Of a stretch of DNA of 64,000 nucleotides, positions 16,862 to 25,875 are shown one piece after another; position 1 is the first letter of the stretch; each line of letters begins with the position of its first letter. A model generated the notes under the pieces. That model saw only the letters and a list, made by a program, of their open reading frames with translations. It did not search any database and was not told where the DNA came from. The DNA comes from JAXLSZ01 sp046330315. Lineage in GTDB: Bacteria > Actinomycetota > Thermoleophilia > Solirubrobacterales > 70-9. The stretch is from assembly GCA_046330315.1 (NCBI GenBank), contig JAXLSZ010000006.1:124001-188000 (forward strand). The letters are read 5' to 3'. Made by a program: the position numbers and the translations under genes.

Positions 16862-16883
16862 CCTCCGTTCGGTTGGGGAGCGA
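16862..16883 (-). repeat. 22-nt leader motif, copy 2
   Basis: It lies 6 nt upstream of the integrase start and includes its GGAGG site. It matches 722-743 at 21 of 22 positions, although that copy belongs to a chromosomal hydratase gene. Confidence 0.5.
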
Positions 16884-17037
16884 AGGGGGAGTCCGAAGTG
16901 GCCGGGACCGCTAGGGTCGAAGCCGCGTCGAAGTCCTACCTTCGGCGCCACGCCCCCGGCCGTTGCAGCGGTGCGGGGGCACTTATCTCGATGGCGCGAC
17001 GATACACGCGACCCGGCTTCCTGGCAAGAGCTGGTCA

Positions 17038-17895
17038 TCACGGGGCCCGGTTGGCGAAATCCTCGAACTTCGACGCGTCTCGGAAGATCAGCTCCCACCC
17101 GTCGTGGCGCTTTGTCGTGCCGTTGCGGCGCTTCGTCGTGTAGGGGTCGAAGGCCGCGCCGTCGATCGCCTTGCGGCAGGTATTCATCCCGTACCTGCGC
17201 AGGTAGGGGGACGCGATCCGAAAGCGTGCAGCATCGAAGCGGGAGGCTGGGTGATTGCAGGCCGCCCGCCAGTAGTCGAAGAGGGTCCGCACGTCGCCGT
17301 AGAGCGGGTCGTCCGTGCAGGCGTCTTCGGCCTCGGCCTTGAGCTTGGCGTAGCGCGCCCTCCACATGCGGCCCTCGCTCTGCGCGCCCTCGAGCTGGAC
17401 GCGCAGCTCGGCGACCATCGGCGCGCAGGCTTCGCAGGGCTCCTGGACCTCGCCGGTGGCGGTGTCGACAACGTGTAGGTGGCGCGCAGGCTGCGGGCGT
17501 GTGGCCTCAGGCTGCCGCTGCTTTGCGACAGCCTCGCGAACCTTCTCGGCCGTGGGCTCGCCGTCTTTCGTCGCCTCGGCCCATGCCTTCTCGAGCCTCT
17601 CGGTGTCACGCTTGAGCGGCGCCAGCTCGCGGGCCTGGCGCTCAGTCTCCGGGGCCGGTTTGTCAACCGTGGTTGACAAGACCCCGGCGACCTCGGCCGC
17701 TTCGATGTGCTGGTGAGCCCGCTGGCGCGAGAATCCCCACCGCTCCCGGCAGTAGTCCTCGAACGTCGTGTGGGAGCCGTGGTAGAGCCGCTCGTCGCGG
17801 ATCTCGCGCAGGGCGTTTCCGACCTCAACGAACGTGCGGAGCCCGCGGTCGATGACCCGCTCCAGCTCCCCGAGGCGTCGGGCGGGCGCCGTCAT
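17038..17895 (-). CDS. ParB/Rep-like element protein
   Basis: A 285-residue protein. Residues 1-65 contain a region like phage/plasmid ParB- or DUF3102-type proteins (ALREIRDERLYHGSHTTFED, CRERWGFSRQRAHQHIEAAE), ending in an HTH-like stretch. A charged helical middle (ERQARELAPLKRDTERLEKA) follows. The C-terminal part has a CxxC pair (EPCEACAP) and a conserved-looking end (KRHDGWELIFRDASKFEDFA). I infer a role in replication or partition of the excised element. A perfect 9-bp inverted repeat lies within the coding region at 17660-17679. Its start overlaps the stop of the upstream HTH gene. Confidence 0.6.
   Translation of the reverse strand: MTAPARRLGELERVIDRGLRTFVEVGNALREIRDERLYHGSHTTFEDYCRERWGFSRQRAHQHIEAAEVAGVLSTTVDKPAPETERQARELAPLKRDTERLEKAWAEATKDGEPTAEKVREAVAKQRQPEATRPQPARHLHVVDTATGEVQEPCEACAPMVAELRVQLEGAQSEGRMWRARYAKLKAEAEDACTDDPLYGDVRTLFDYWRAACNHPASRFDAARFRIASPYLRRYGMNTCRKAIDGAAFDPYTTKRRNGTTKRHDGWELIFRDASKFEDFANRAP
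17660..17679. promoter_or_regulatory. TTGTCAACC-GT-GGTTGACAA inverted repeat
   Basis: Perfect 9-bp arms with a 2-nt spacer inside the ParB/Rep-like gene, where they encode STTVDK. Self-binding sites inside partition or replication genes are known in plasmids and phages, so this may be a centromere-like or replication site of the element. Confidence 0.45.
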
Positions 17896-18206
17896 CGGTC
17901 GCACGTCCTCGCGGCGTTGCGTTCGATCCAGCGCTCCAGCTCTGAGACCGGTACGAGCACCCGGGCACCGCGGCGGATCACGCGAAGCTCGGGGAGCACC
18001 TCGGCTCGGAAGAAGCCTGGGCTCACCCCGAGGCGCTCGGCCGCCCCGCTTGCAGTGAGAGTCAAGCTCGGAGGCGGGGAGCTCGGGGTCCCCAGGCACG
18101 CAACGAGGGCGGCGCCGAGCCGGGCCAGCTCGCGAAGCTCGGCGTCAGCCACCGGCGCCGCCAAGGCCTGGCTCCCCGCTTGCTTGTTGCTTGTGGTTCG
18201 CGGCAA
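17892..18206 (-). CDS. helix-turn-helix excisionase-like protein
   Basis: A 104-residue protein whose C-terminal half is a MerR/excisionase-type winged HTH: LTASGAAERLGVSPGFFRAE followed by LPELRVIRRGARVLVPVSEL and the final ERWIERNAA helix. This matches recombination directionality factors and phage regulators. The start as read is TTG with a weak ribosome-binding site, so the N-terminus is uncertain. Its stop overlaps the next start by four bases (ATGA). Confidence 0.7.
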   Translation of the reverse strand: MPRTTSNKQAGSQALAAPVADAELRELARLGAALVACLGTPSSPPPSLTLTASGAAERLGVSPGFFRAEVLPELRVIRRGARVLVPVSELERWIERNAARTCDR

Positions 18207-18426
18207 AGTTCGTCCACTAGAGGTGTCTGTTACGTCTGATTGGGCCGCCTGAGCGCATTGCCGTCCGCTGGATTGCTGCCGCTATCGGGACGATGCCCGC
18301 CCGCCTGCCCGCCCTTCGCGTTTGTGTCGCTCGGGCGGCGCTCGGCCCGGGTTTCCACCGGAGGAGACGATCCTGGGTGCTGGCAACGGGTGCGCTCACA
18401 CGTATGTGCATGCATGGCTCGGCTAC

Positions 18427-18762
18427 TCAGGCAGCCACCGCCTCTCGCTCTGGGGCACTCGGTCCCTCGAAGTGGCGCCTTGCCCTGTCCGCGGCCACTG
18501 CGAGCCGCCAGACAGCCCGCACCTGCGGCTCGCAGTCGATCTGGCAGGTGCCCCGGACCAACTCGAACGCACCAAGCGGGATCCGGCAGTAACGCTCTCG
18601 CCAGGGCCCGGCGCGGTGTCGGTCAAAGGCATCGACCGACGCGAAACAGGCCCCGCATTCGCGGCAGTGAGCGCGGCAGTGGCAAGCGAGATGTCTACGC
18701 TTGCGGTGAAGTGAGGCGGGCCGTTCTTCTCTCGGGCGGCCCGTCGCTCTTCGGTCGCTCAT
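18427..18762 (-). CDS. phage-type FDRH zinc-finger protein
   Basis: A 111-residue protein with the finger CRECGACFASVDAFDRHRAG, a C-x2-C...FDxHR pattern found in many small actinophage and satellite proteins, followed by a further Cys in RERYCRI. It probably binds zinc and may regulate or mark nucleic acids. Its start overlaps the stop of the upstream 217-residue gene by three bases, so the two form an operon. The 220 bp between its stop and the HTH gene hold no gene I can support. Confidence 0.6.
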   Translation of the reverse strand: MSDRRATGRPREERPASLHRKRRHLACHCRAHCRECGACFASVDAFDRHRAGPWRERYCRIPLGAFELVRGTCQIDCEPQVRAVWRLAVAADRARRHFEGPSAPEREAVAA

Positions 18763-19412
18763 TCGAGCACCTCCTTCTCGGGGTGTTCACCGGGGGGAAG
18801 AAGTCCGGCGAGCGCTTCGGCTCGCTGCTCAGCTCCGTACAGCCCCAATGCGATGTGCAGGAGCGGAAAGTCGCTGGGGAGTGGAGTCACGTCTGCGTCG
18901 AGCCCCGCCGCCTCCGCGGCTTCTGCCAGGGCCGGGGCGAACAGGAGGATCGAGATCGGCAGCCCATCGACCCACGCTGTCAGCGGACCGACTCCCCGTA
19001 CGGATGTGAAGCCTGCTGCCCGAAGTTCGAGCGCGAGGCCCTCGGCGTCGTCGGGCCAGGATGCATCGGGGGATCGGACAAGGGCGATGGGCGTTGCCCC
19101 TTGGAGGGCGCCGGGCAGGTCGGCCCGGTGGCGAAGCGGCTCTCCGTCCTCGCCGGGCAGTTCGGGATCGAAGGCGATCGAGCCGACGGTCAGCGCATCG
19201 AGTGCCCCTAGCGTGACGAGGGCCAGCCGCCCGCCGCGGCGGCCGACGTAGAGCCAGCCCAGCCCGGGAGGCGCCCGATCCTCTGCCGTGTCGATATCGA
19301 CCAGGACCTCGTCGCCGTCCTGGAGCTGGATCTGCAGGCGTCCGGGTTCGGGTTCGGTCGCGCCGAGGCGGGCCAGGTAGCTCGCGTCGATGCTCGGCAC
19401 CAGACCGCTCAC
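18759..19412 (-). CDS. hypothetical acidic element protein
   Basis: A 217-residue acidic protein (MSGLVPSIDASYLARLGATE) with no signal peptide or membrane helix. It contains a DGDEVLVDIDTAED segment and alternating strand/helix character, with many Ala and Leu in the C-terminal half. I recognise no family. GTG start overlapping the preceding stop (GTGA). Its codon use agrees with a real gene. Confidence 0.6.
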   Translation of the reverse strand: MSGLVPSIDASYLARLGATEPEPGRLQIQLQDGDEVLVDIDTAEDRAPPGLGWLYVGRRGGRLALVTLGALDALTVGSIAFDPELPGEDGEPLRHRADLPGALQGATPIALVRSPDASWPDDAEGLALELRAAGFTSVRGVGPLTAWVDGLPISILLFAPALAEAAEAAGLDADVTPLPSDFPLLHIALGLYGAEQRAEALAGLLPPGEHPEKEVLE

Positions 19413-19455
19413 CGCCGCCGCCTCCCCGCTGTCTCCCTCCGGATGGGCGGGGTAT

Positions 19456-19801
19456 CTAGGTCGCCCGGAGGGTCAGGGTCTTCGTCAGGTCCAGCGCGGG
19501 AGCCTGAGCACCGGGCACGCCCTCGGCGGGAGCCGCTTCGTCGCGTTCCGGCGGAGCGCTTACGCCGGTCCCGGGCTGGCCGGTGCGCACTCGATCGCTC
19601 GCGCAATTCTCGAAGAACGAGATTGGCGCGCAGTGTCCGACGAACCTTTCGATGGACAAGCTCTCGGAGAATCGCGACCTGCCTCGGACTCGATGCCCCG
19701 AATTCCTCGATGGCATCCTTCACGATCGCTTCGGCGACGAGCAGCACCGATAGCTCACACGGCGCTTGTGACCGATGGGCTACCAGGCGACGGGCGCGCA
19801 T
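19456..19801 (-). CDS. small element protein, apparently frameshifted
   Basis: The first about 65 codons give a helical protein (VLLVAEAIVKDAIEEFGASS, then VAILRELVHRKVRRTLRANL) that looks genuine. After about 19592-19605 the codon quality moves to another frame, which yields TGQPGTGVSAPPERDEAAPA and an ending PALDLTKTLTLRAT before a stop at 19456. The opening frame instead runs on to 19409 as an implausible Arg/Ser/Pro-rich tail. I infer one indel near 19590-19605. No family recognised. Confidence 0.4.
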
Positions 19802-19882
19802 CGCGGTCTACTTCGTGTCTGCTGCTGGGAGTTCACTTGGACCCCAGAGGATGCCCGGTCGGTCGGTCGGACCCAAGACTGC

Positions 19883-19913
19883 GAGAGGCCGGGACTTCGG
19901 TTCCCGGCCTCTC
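19883..19913. terminator. 12-bp hairpin, terminator-like
   Basis: GAGAGGCCGGGA pairs perfectly with TCCCGGCCTCTC across a 7-nt CTTCGGT loop. It sits in a roughly 300-bp stretch without a supported gene, between the leftward operon and the plus-strand 56-residue gene. I see nothing else in that stretch. Confidence 0.55.
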
Positions 19914-20107
19914 TCCAAGTGAGGTCGCAGCAGACGACCGCATGAAGCATCCTAGGGAGAGGCTCGGAGGCAGTGCTGCGAACCCCCACCCTGCCCCGGG
20001 AATCGAACGGGCTGTCGCCCGCAAATTCCGCAATCACATCGCGTGTAAAGGTCCCGCTTTGCAGGGATTTCGTGCTACGACGGAGGGGTCAAACGAAAGG
20101 AGCCCCG

Positions 20108-20278
20108 ATGCGCAGCACCGACACCGCTGAGTCCCTGGACCGCCAGATCGACCACCACCTCGCCGAAGCCCACGCGGCACTCGTGCGCGCCCTGCGGGTC
20201 ATGGAGCTGGCCGAGGACAGCGAGAGGACCGGCGCGATCGGCGCGACCTTCGCGGCGCTGGCGTTCGCCCAGGACTAG
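20108..20278 (+). CDS. 56-residue helical protein
   Basis: A strong AAAGGAG lies 7 nt upstream of the ATG. The product (starting MRSTDTAESLDRQIDHHLAE) is predicted to be mostly helical, with AHAALVRALRVMELAEDSER. It is one of only two plus-strand genes in the element and overlaps the end of the convergent HTH gene by four bases. Short helical proteins of this type are often regulators or anti-repressors in phages, but nothing specific is seen here. Confidence 0.6.
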   Translation: MRSTDTAESLDRQIDHHLAEAHAALVRALRVMELAEDSERTGAIGATFAALAFAQD

Positions 20279-21039
20279 CGAGAGGGGCCGCGGCGAGCTT
20301 GGCGGGCTATCGCAAGCGCGGCCTCGCGCATCTCGGGGTCTTCCTGCTCGCGGGCGAACTCCTCCATGTGCGACGCGGCCTCCCGATCGGCTGCCGTGGC
20401 AGGCGTGGGCGCGGGCAGCGGGCGATGGGGCGCCGGGCGTATGCGTGTGTCGCTGGGTAGGCCCCCCGCGCCTGCCGGGCTCGCCTGCTCCTCGGCCTGC
20501 TCAGGCTCACCCCGCTCCCACTCCGGAGGCTCGTCGTCATCGCCGACTGCCTCCCAGAAGGCCGCTTCTTCCTTCGCTCGCTCCTCAGGGGATTGCTGGG
20601 TAGGGACCTTGGCTGCTCGGCGCCGAAGCCGGGTCTCCAACGGTCCCCAAACCTTGACCGCCAGCCCGAGCCGCGCCAGCTCCTTCTCGGTGAGCGCCCG
20701 CTTTTCGCCCGCCGCTTCGAGGCGCTGCATTTCCCTTGCCAGCAGCGCTCCGCAGCGCTCAGGGAAGCGCAGCAGGGCCTCCTCGGTGCCCGCGTCGGAG
20801 ATGGACCTCGGGGGCTCGAGCCGGGCTTCGGCTGCCATCGCCGTGACGATCTCCTGCACCGTCCGTCGGGGGATCTCGAAGGGAGCGGTTCCCGTTGTCC
20901 CGGCCGCGCAGCGCTCCGAGATCGCCTTCGCTCCGAGCCCGCCCTCGTAGAGCCGGAACATCGCCGCTCGCTGCTCGTCGGAGTATTTGCGGTGCGCTGC
21001 CACGAATCTCGCCTCGGCCCCGTGGATCGCGCACCGCAC
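20275..21039 (-). CDS. HTH protein, terminase-small-subunit-like
   Basis: A 254-residue protein. Residues 18-65 form a resolvase/terminase-type HTH (YSDEQRAAMFRLYEGGLGAK, then IPRRTVQEIVTAMA). A helical charged centre (LLAREMQRLEAAGEKRALTE) and a Pro/Glu-rich tail follow. This order resembles phage small terminase subunits, which recognise pac/cos DNA; satellites often carry their own to redirect helper packaging. The annotated GTG could instead be the GTG at 21003. It diverges from a membrane protein gene, with a 10-bp-arm palindrome between them. Confidence 0.55.
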   Translation of the reverse strand: MRCAIHGAEARFVAAHRKYSDEQRAAMFRLYEGGLGAKAISERCAAGTTGTAPFEIPRRTVQEIVTAMAAEARLEPPRSISDAGTEEALLRFPERCGALLAREMQRLEAAGEKRALTEKELARLGLAVKVWGPLETRLRRRAAKVPTQQSPEERAKEEAAFWEAVGDDDEPPEWERGEPEQAEEQASPAGAGGLPSDTRIRPAPHRPLPAPTPATAADREAASHMEEFAREQEDPEMREAALAIARQARRGPSR

Positions 21040-21140
21040 GGCGGCTGCCTTCGGCGTGGTGGTGGCTTGCGGCGGTTGCGCAATCGGTGGCGTGGCAACA
21101 AGCCTTGCCAGACCCGCTCAGGGCCCCCGCCAGACGCCAC

Positions 21141-21163
21141 AGAAACCGTTCTGAACGGTTTCT
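21141..21163. promoter_or_regulatory. perfect 10-bp inverted repeat, operator-like
   Basis: AGAAACCGTT-CTG-AACGGTTTCT lies in the divergent region between the HTH gene and the membrane-protein gene. It is less GC-rich than its surroundings, as expected for a repressor operator or packaging-protein site. It is not the actinobacterial LexA box (GAAC-N4-GTTC). Confidence 0.6.
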
Positions 21164-21240
21164 CGGCAGACGCTGGCCTGGCCCCCGCCGCACCCCGCCC
21201 TTGCGCTGAGAGGGCATCTCGCAGTACGTTCGGCCCGGGA

Positions 21241-21816
21241 ATGCCCCGCTTCCTCAAACGCCACGAATGGCTGTGGCCTGTCCTGTTCGTCGCCTGCACC
21301 TTCGGTGGGGCGCTCATCGCGGGTGACACGCCCCCGGGCCAATCGGGGACTTGGTGGCTGGGAGCCGCGATCGTCGGGCTCCCATGGGCAATGGTCGGCC
21401 TGGAGAATGCTGGCTATCACCGCGAATTCCAAGCCTGGATCCGGGCCCGCCGAAGACGTCGGAGATGGAAGCGGCGCCCGGTCGGTTGGCTGCGCGACGA
21501 GCTGCACGGGGTCTCGGTGGTCACGGCTCGCGCAAGGGCGGCGCGCGACACGCTGGCGAGACTCGAAGAGGATCTGAGCGAGGCGGCTCGCATGGTCGCC
21601 GAGCCGGTCGTTTCCGATCGTCTTCGGCGTGCGGCACGGGAGGCAGGGTGGCTGCGCGAGGATGCTGACGAGATCTCAGAGGAGCTTCGGGTAGTCGATC
21701 GCCAGCTCTGGCAATACCAGACGGACGCAGGGTGCGGCATCGAACGCGTCGGCTACTTCGCGGACGATCTACCCGAAGACATACCCCGCTTCACAGCGCC
21801 GGGCGAAGACGGCTAG
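21241..21816 (+). CDS. two-helix membrane protein with coiled-coil tail
   Basis: A 191-residue protein with two N-terminal hydrophobic segments (LWPVLFVACTFGGALIAG and WWLGAAIVGLPWAMVGL), a very basic loop (RARRRRRRWKRRP) and a long helical tail (ARDTLARLEEDLSEAARMVA) predicted to be coiled coil. The only other plus-strand gene of the element besides the 56-residue one. A membrane-located function such as exclusion or adsorption is possible; not recognised. Confidence 0.6.
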   Translation: MPRFLKRHEWLWPVLFVACTFGGALIAGDTPPGQSGTWWLGAAIVGLPWAMVGLENAGYHREFQAWIRARRRRRRWKRRPVGWLRDELHGVSVVTARARAARDTLARLEEDLSEAARMVAEPVVSDRLRRAAREAGWLREDADEISEELRVVDRQLWQYQTDAGCGIERVGYFADDLPEDIPRFTAPGEDG

Positions 21817-21837
21817 TCCACCCGGTCGGGTGATCCC

Positions 21838-23735
21838 CTATCGCCCTCCCGAGAAGACCTTCTCGTAGTCGATGCCCGAGCTGCTGCTTCGCCCGCCGGA
21901 GAAGACCCGCTCGTAGTCGATGCCGCCGCTCTTCCACGGTGCGATGCCCGCACTGGCGCTCCCGCCCTCCATCCACGGCGCCACCGCGCCCCCACCGCCA
22001 CCCGACCCGCCCCCGCTCAGCGAGCGCAGGTAGGCGACCAGTCCCGGGTCATAGGCGCGGAAGGGGTTGAAGACCCGGCCGAGCGCTGACCCGATCCCCC
22101 CGCGCTGGGAGTAGCTGGACGACTTGACCTGCGGGGAGGCGATCGTCGAGGTGTCGGCCGCGGTCGCCCCGCCCTCGCGGAGTCGGCGACCGATCGCCAG
22201 CAGCGGCAGGAACGCCTCGGCCTGTACGTACGCGGCAAGGGCGGCCCGGGTCGCAGGGTCAGTGACGGGGTTGCCCGCGGCGTCGGTGAGCCGTTCGCCG
22301 GTCCACGCCAGCCCCGAGAGGGTCCGAAGCCCCTCGGCCTGGGGTAGCACGACGTTTGACAGGAAGCTCGGGTAGTCGGCGAAGACGCCGAAGCTGGAGA
22401 AGCTCTGCACCGGGAGGATCCCCCCGCCCGCCAGAGGGATCGAGCCCTGGAGGTTGGGCGGCAGCGCACCGGCGGCGAAGAAGGAGAGCCCGAGCCGCTT
22501 TCGCTCCTCCTCGGTCATGTCCTCGGCGGCGGCGAGTAGCCCGGTCTTGATCGGGTGGTGGGCGGGCATCGTCAGCGCCACGAACCGCGTCGCCGCCCGC
22601 GCCCACATCCAGAAGGGAGCGAGGTTGGTCAAAAAGCGCCGGGCCGCGGGCCCGTTCTTCCCCCAGTTGCCGTAGACCTCCTCGACCGCCTTCGCGTAGG
22701 CGACCTGGCGGTCGGTGCCCCGGAGCCCGTTGACCAGATCCTTCACCGCCCCGTCCCCGAGCGCGAGGGCGTGGTGCCAGCGCCCCGTGGTGGCCTGCAC
22801 CTGGCGGCGGGCTTCCTTGCCGAGCGCCCCGTACTGGGGCAGCCGCTCGATGAAGCGGGTGTTGAAGGCGAACACCGCGTCGCGATAGCGCAGGTAGGCG
22901 TTGATCGCCTGCTTGGGGCCGGGGGTCCGCCGCAGGGTTCCCAAGGCCCGGGCCATTCCCTCGACCTGCGTGTCGGCGAACTGGCGGGCGTCGCGGTAGA
23001 CGGCCTGCTGGCGCGCCGAGGAGTAGTGCCCGCCCGGGACGATCTGCTCGATCGCCCGCGCCGCCTCCTCGGGGCCGAGCCGCTTGACCATCTCGCGCTC
23101 GATGCGGTGGCCGAGGCGGATATCGAAGGGGCCGATACCGGCGAGGATCGTCCGCATCCCCGACTCGAAGGCGTTGCCGAGCAGCCACTTGGTCGAGGTG
23201 GGCAGCACCGTGGACTTGAAGGCCCCGGTCAGCGACTGCGCGGCCTTCTCCGGCGTCAAGAGCCGCGCGAAGTGCTGGGAGAGCCGCTCGGCCACGAGCT
23301 TGGGGATCAGCACCACCGGCCCGCCGCCCGGGGTCTTCGCCTGGGCGATCGCGTGGCCGAGCACGGTGCTGACCGTCTGCCCGTCGGGGCTCAGGATCGC
23401 CTCGGCCCCCGCGGGGTCGGCGTGCTCCAGGGCCGCCGCGATCTCCCCCTTGGCCGCGTGCAGGGGAGCGGTGCGCCAGGGCACGAACTCGATCCCCTCG
23501 GGCAACCGCATCGCGAAGTCGGCGGGGTCGGTGGCAGCGTGAAGGGCTTCCTGCCAGCTCGCGAAGGCCCGGCCCTCGGGGTGGCGCAGGGCGAAGCGGG
23601 CGGTGAAGCGGTCAAAGGAGCGCACCGCGTCGAGGATCGAGGTGGAGCGGGCGAGCTGCTCGCTGAGCGCCTCGAAGCTGGCGTCGAAGGTCCCCGCGGC
23701 GACCGACTCCCCGGTGCGCTTTCCTTCGGGAGTGT
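21838..23735 (-). CDS. giant phage-type protein, C-terminal part (after frameshift)
   Basis: About 630 residues continue the long gene to its right in another frame. The sequence is mostly helical and amphipathic (KWLLGNAFESGMRTILAGIG, FLTNLAPFWMWARAATRFVA, LGLSFFAAGALPPNLQGSIP), with some membrane-like segments. It ends in a Gly/Ser-rich region with two copies of GIDYE(R/K)VFSGGR, encoded by a DNA direct repeat near 21845-21925. The pattern resembles large polyvalent or ejection/internal virion proteins of podophages and integrative elements; that comparison is from general character, not a motif match. Confidence 0.65.
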
Positions 23736-25814
23736 CTGGCGACGTTCGAAGCTCCGGTAGAAGGAACCCGGGCCGCGGGCCTCTCGGCGGTGAGTCAGGA
23801 ACCCCGCGGGCTTGACTCCGTGGCGGGCCATCTCGGCGTCGATGGCATCGAGTGAGAGCGGGTCACCGTGGCGATCGAGCGTCTGCCGCTTGGAGCGAAG
23901 CCGGGACTCCTCGGCGGCGAGGGCTCGCTGCTCGGCGCTCCGCTTCTCCGCGCGCACCCCGGCCAGGGCCTCGCGGATCTGCGCGAGCCTTGCCCGGTCG
24001 GCGCGCGAGAGCCCGTAGCCCGCCCCCATGTGAACGCGGGCGAAGGGAATCGCCGCGGCCTTCCGCGCCTGCTCGGCGTCCAGGAGCCCGCGCTCCACGA
24101 GCCCGGAGACGAGCTCGCCGTGGGCCTCGATGAAGGCGTTGGCCGCGGCCACCACATCGGCGGGGTTTCGGTCCTCGCGCAGGGCGGCGTCGACGCTGGC
24201 GAGGAGCTGGTGGTTCGCCCGAAGCTCTGAGCCGCTCAGCTCGCCCGAGCGCGCGGCCTTCTCCAAGCCGGCTCGGTAGTGGCGAAGGTCGGAGTCGAAG
24301 GTCTCGGGGTGGCGGAGGATCCGCTGCACGACCAGCGAGACGATCTTCGCCGAGGCTCCCTTCGGCTTGGCCGCCTCGATCTTTCGAAGGGCCTGGTCGC
24401 GGTGTCGGCGGCGACGCTGCTCAGAGGAGTAGACGTCGCGATCGACCCGCTCGCGCAGGGCTCGCTTGGCCTGGCGAGCGCTCGCCTGATTGGGGTCCCC
24501 GCCCCGGCGGCGCTGGCGGCGCTCAGCGGCTCGCTGGACTCCCTGGCGGATCAGGTCCGGGGAGTAGCGGCGCTCGACCGCAATGTCTCCGTAGACGCGA
24601 AGCGGAGCCCGTCGCGTTGAGGCAACCCGTCCTCGGGTCGCACCGCGAAGGAGCGCCCCGCTGCCCCGCCCCACCACCGCCACCGCTCCGCTGGCCTCGA
24701 GCGCCGCGTAGAGCGGGTGGGCTTCGATGGAGCGAAGGGCGGCCTGCGGGTCGCCGCGGAAGATCGCCGGGAGAAGTCCTGTCCTCGCGTACTGATCGAG
24801 CAACCCTCGAAGCCGCGAGTCATCCCCCTTCGCCGCCTCCACCGCCCCCGCCACTGGCAGGTAGACGGAGGGCAGCGCCTGAGCGGGGAGGTTGAAGGCG
24901 TCGCGGACGATGTTCTTCCCGACCGTTCCGGGGGCGATCTGCGAGGCGTAGCGCCCGGCCTCGCTCAGCACCGAGGCGGCGACCCCCGTTCCGCTCAACG
25001 CCTTACGGAAGCCCCCCAGATCGCCGGAGTGGACAACCGCGGGGACCTGGAGCGCGACCGGACCGCCGATCAAGGTCGCCTTGGGATGGCGCACCGGGGC
25101 CGCGGCCACCTTGCCCGCCGCCCTGAGGGCGGGCTTCTCGGCGGCCCTCGCAGCCGCCTGGCCCGGGGCCGAGCGTGCGACCCGCTTTCCCGCCGTGCGG
25201 GCGGCCTGGGCCACCTCGCGCCCGGCGCGGGTGCGGAGCACCCGGCGGGCCAGCTCCCGGCGGATGGCGGCTCGCGCCCCCGCGGAGACCGCGCTTGCCT
25301 CCACCTGGCGGGCGGCAGAGCCTGCAACCTCCCCGGCGAGCTCGCGGCCCCCGAGCGTCGCCCCGGTCCTGGCGAGGGAGGCAAGCTCCCCGGCGCCGCT
25401 CAGGGCGAGGATCAGGTTCGTCAGGTCATCGGGCTCGATCAGGTTCTCGTGGGAGCGGACGTAGCCGTGTCGAGCCTGGCGGGCGAGGTTTCGCTCGCGC
25501 CGGGAGAAGTCGCGCTCGATCGACTTCGGGACCCCGGTTCCATGAAGCGCCGCGGCGATCAGGGCCGACTCTGCCGATGGCGCCAGGACTCCCGTGCCCA
25601 CGGCTGTGGGAGCCGTTCGCCTCAGGAACCGTGAGACCGGATTTGCGGCGGGTGTGGAGGGCTGGGGGACCTGCTCGCGGTAGATCCGACGCCGGGCAGC
25701 CGCGGCCTCTCGGCGGCGCTGACGGCGCCGGGGGTGGGTGGTCCGCCCGCTGGCGTAGTGGATCGAGCGGGAGCCTCCGTAGGTGGTGCCTGAAAGGGCG
25801 GGCATGGCCCCCAT
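23731..25814 (-). CDS. giant phage-type protein, N-terminal part (before frameshift)
   Basis: About 690 residues beginning MGAMPALSGTTYGGSRSIHY (an in-frame ATG three codons later is the alternative). It is basic and helical, with long Ala/Arg-rich stretches (RAAEKPALRAAGKVAAAPVR), hydrophobic loops and charged coiled-coil segments (RLAQIREALAGVRAEKRSAE). After FERRQ the expected continuation TPEGKRTGESVAAGTF is two bases out of frame: CAGACACTCCC is present where CAGACTCCC would keep the frame. Together the halves encode about 1,320 residues, the largest gene of the element. Confidence 0.65.
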
Positions 25815-25875
25815 TGTCGGGGTCGATGCGGATGGGGTTCGGCGCTCCCCGCGGCGCTGTGCGTCGCTAATGGAA

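Noticed and set aside
19990..20040. A tRNA-like T arm (TTCGATT between C/G runs) on the minus strand
   Set aside because: The flanking five bases are not complementary and no anticodon or acceptor stem can be formed.
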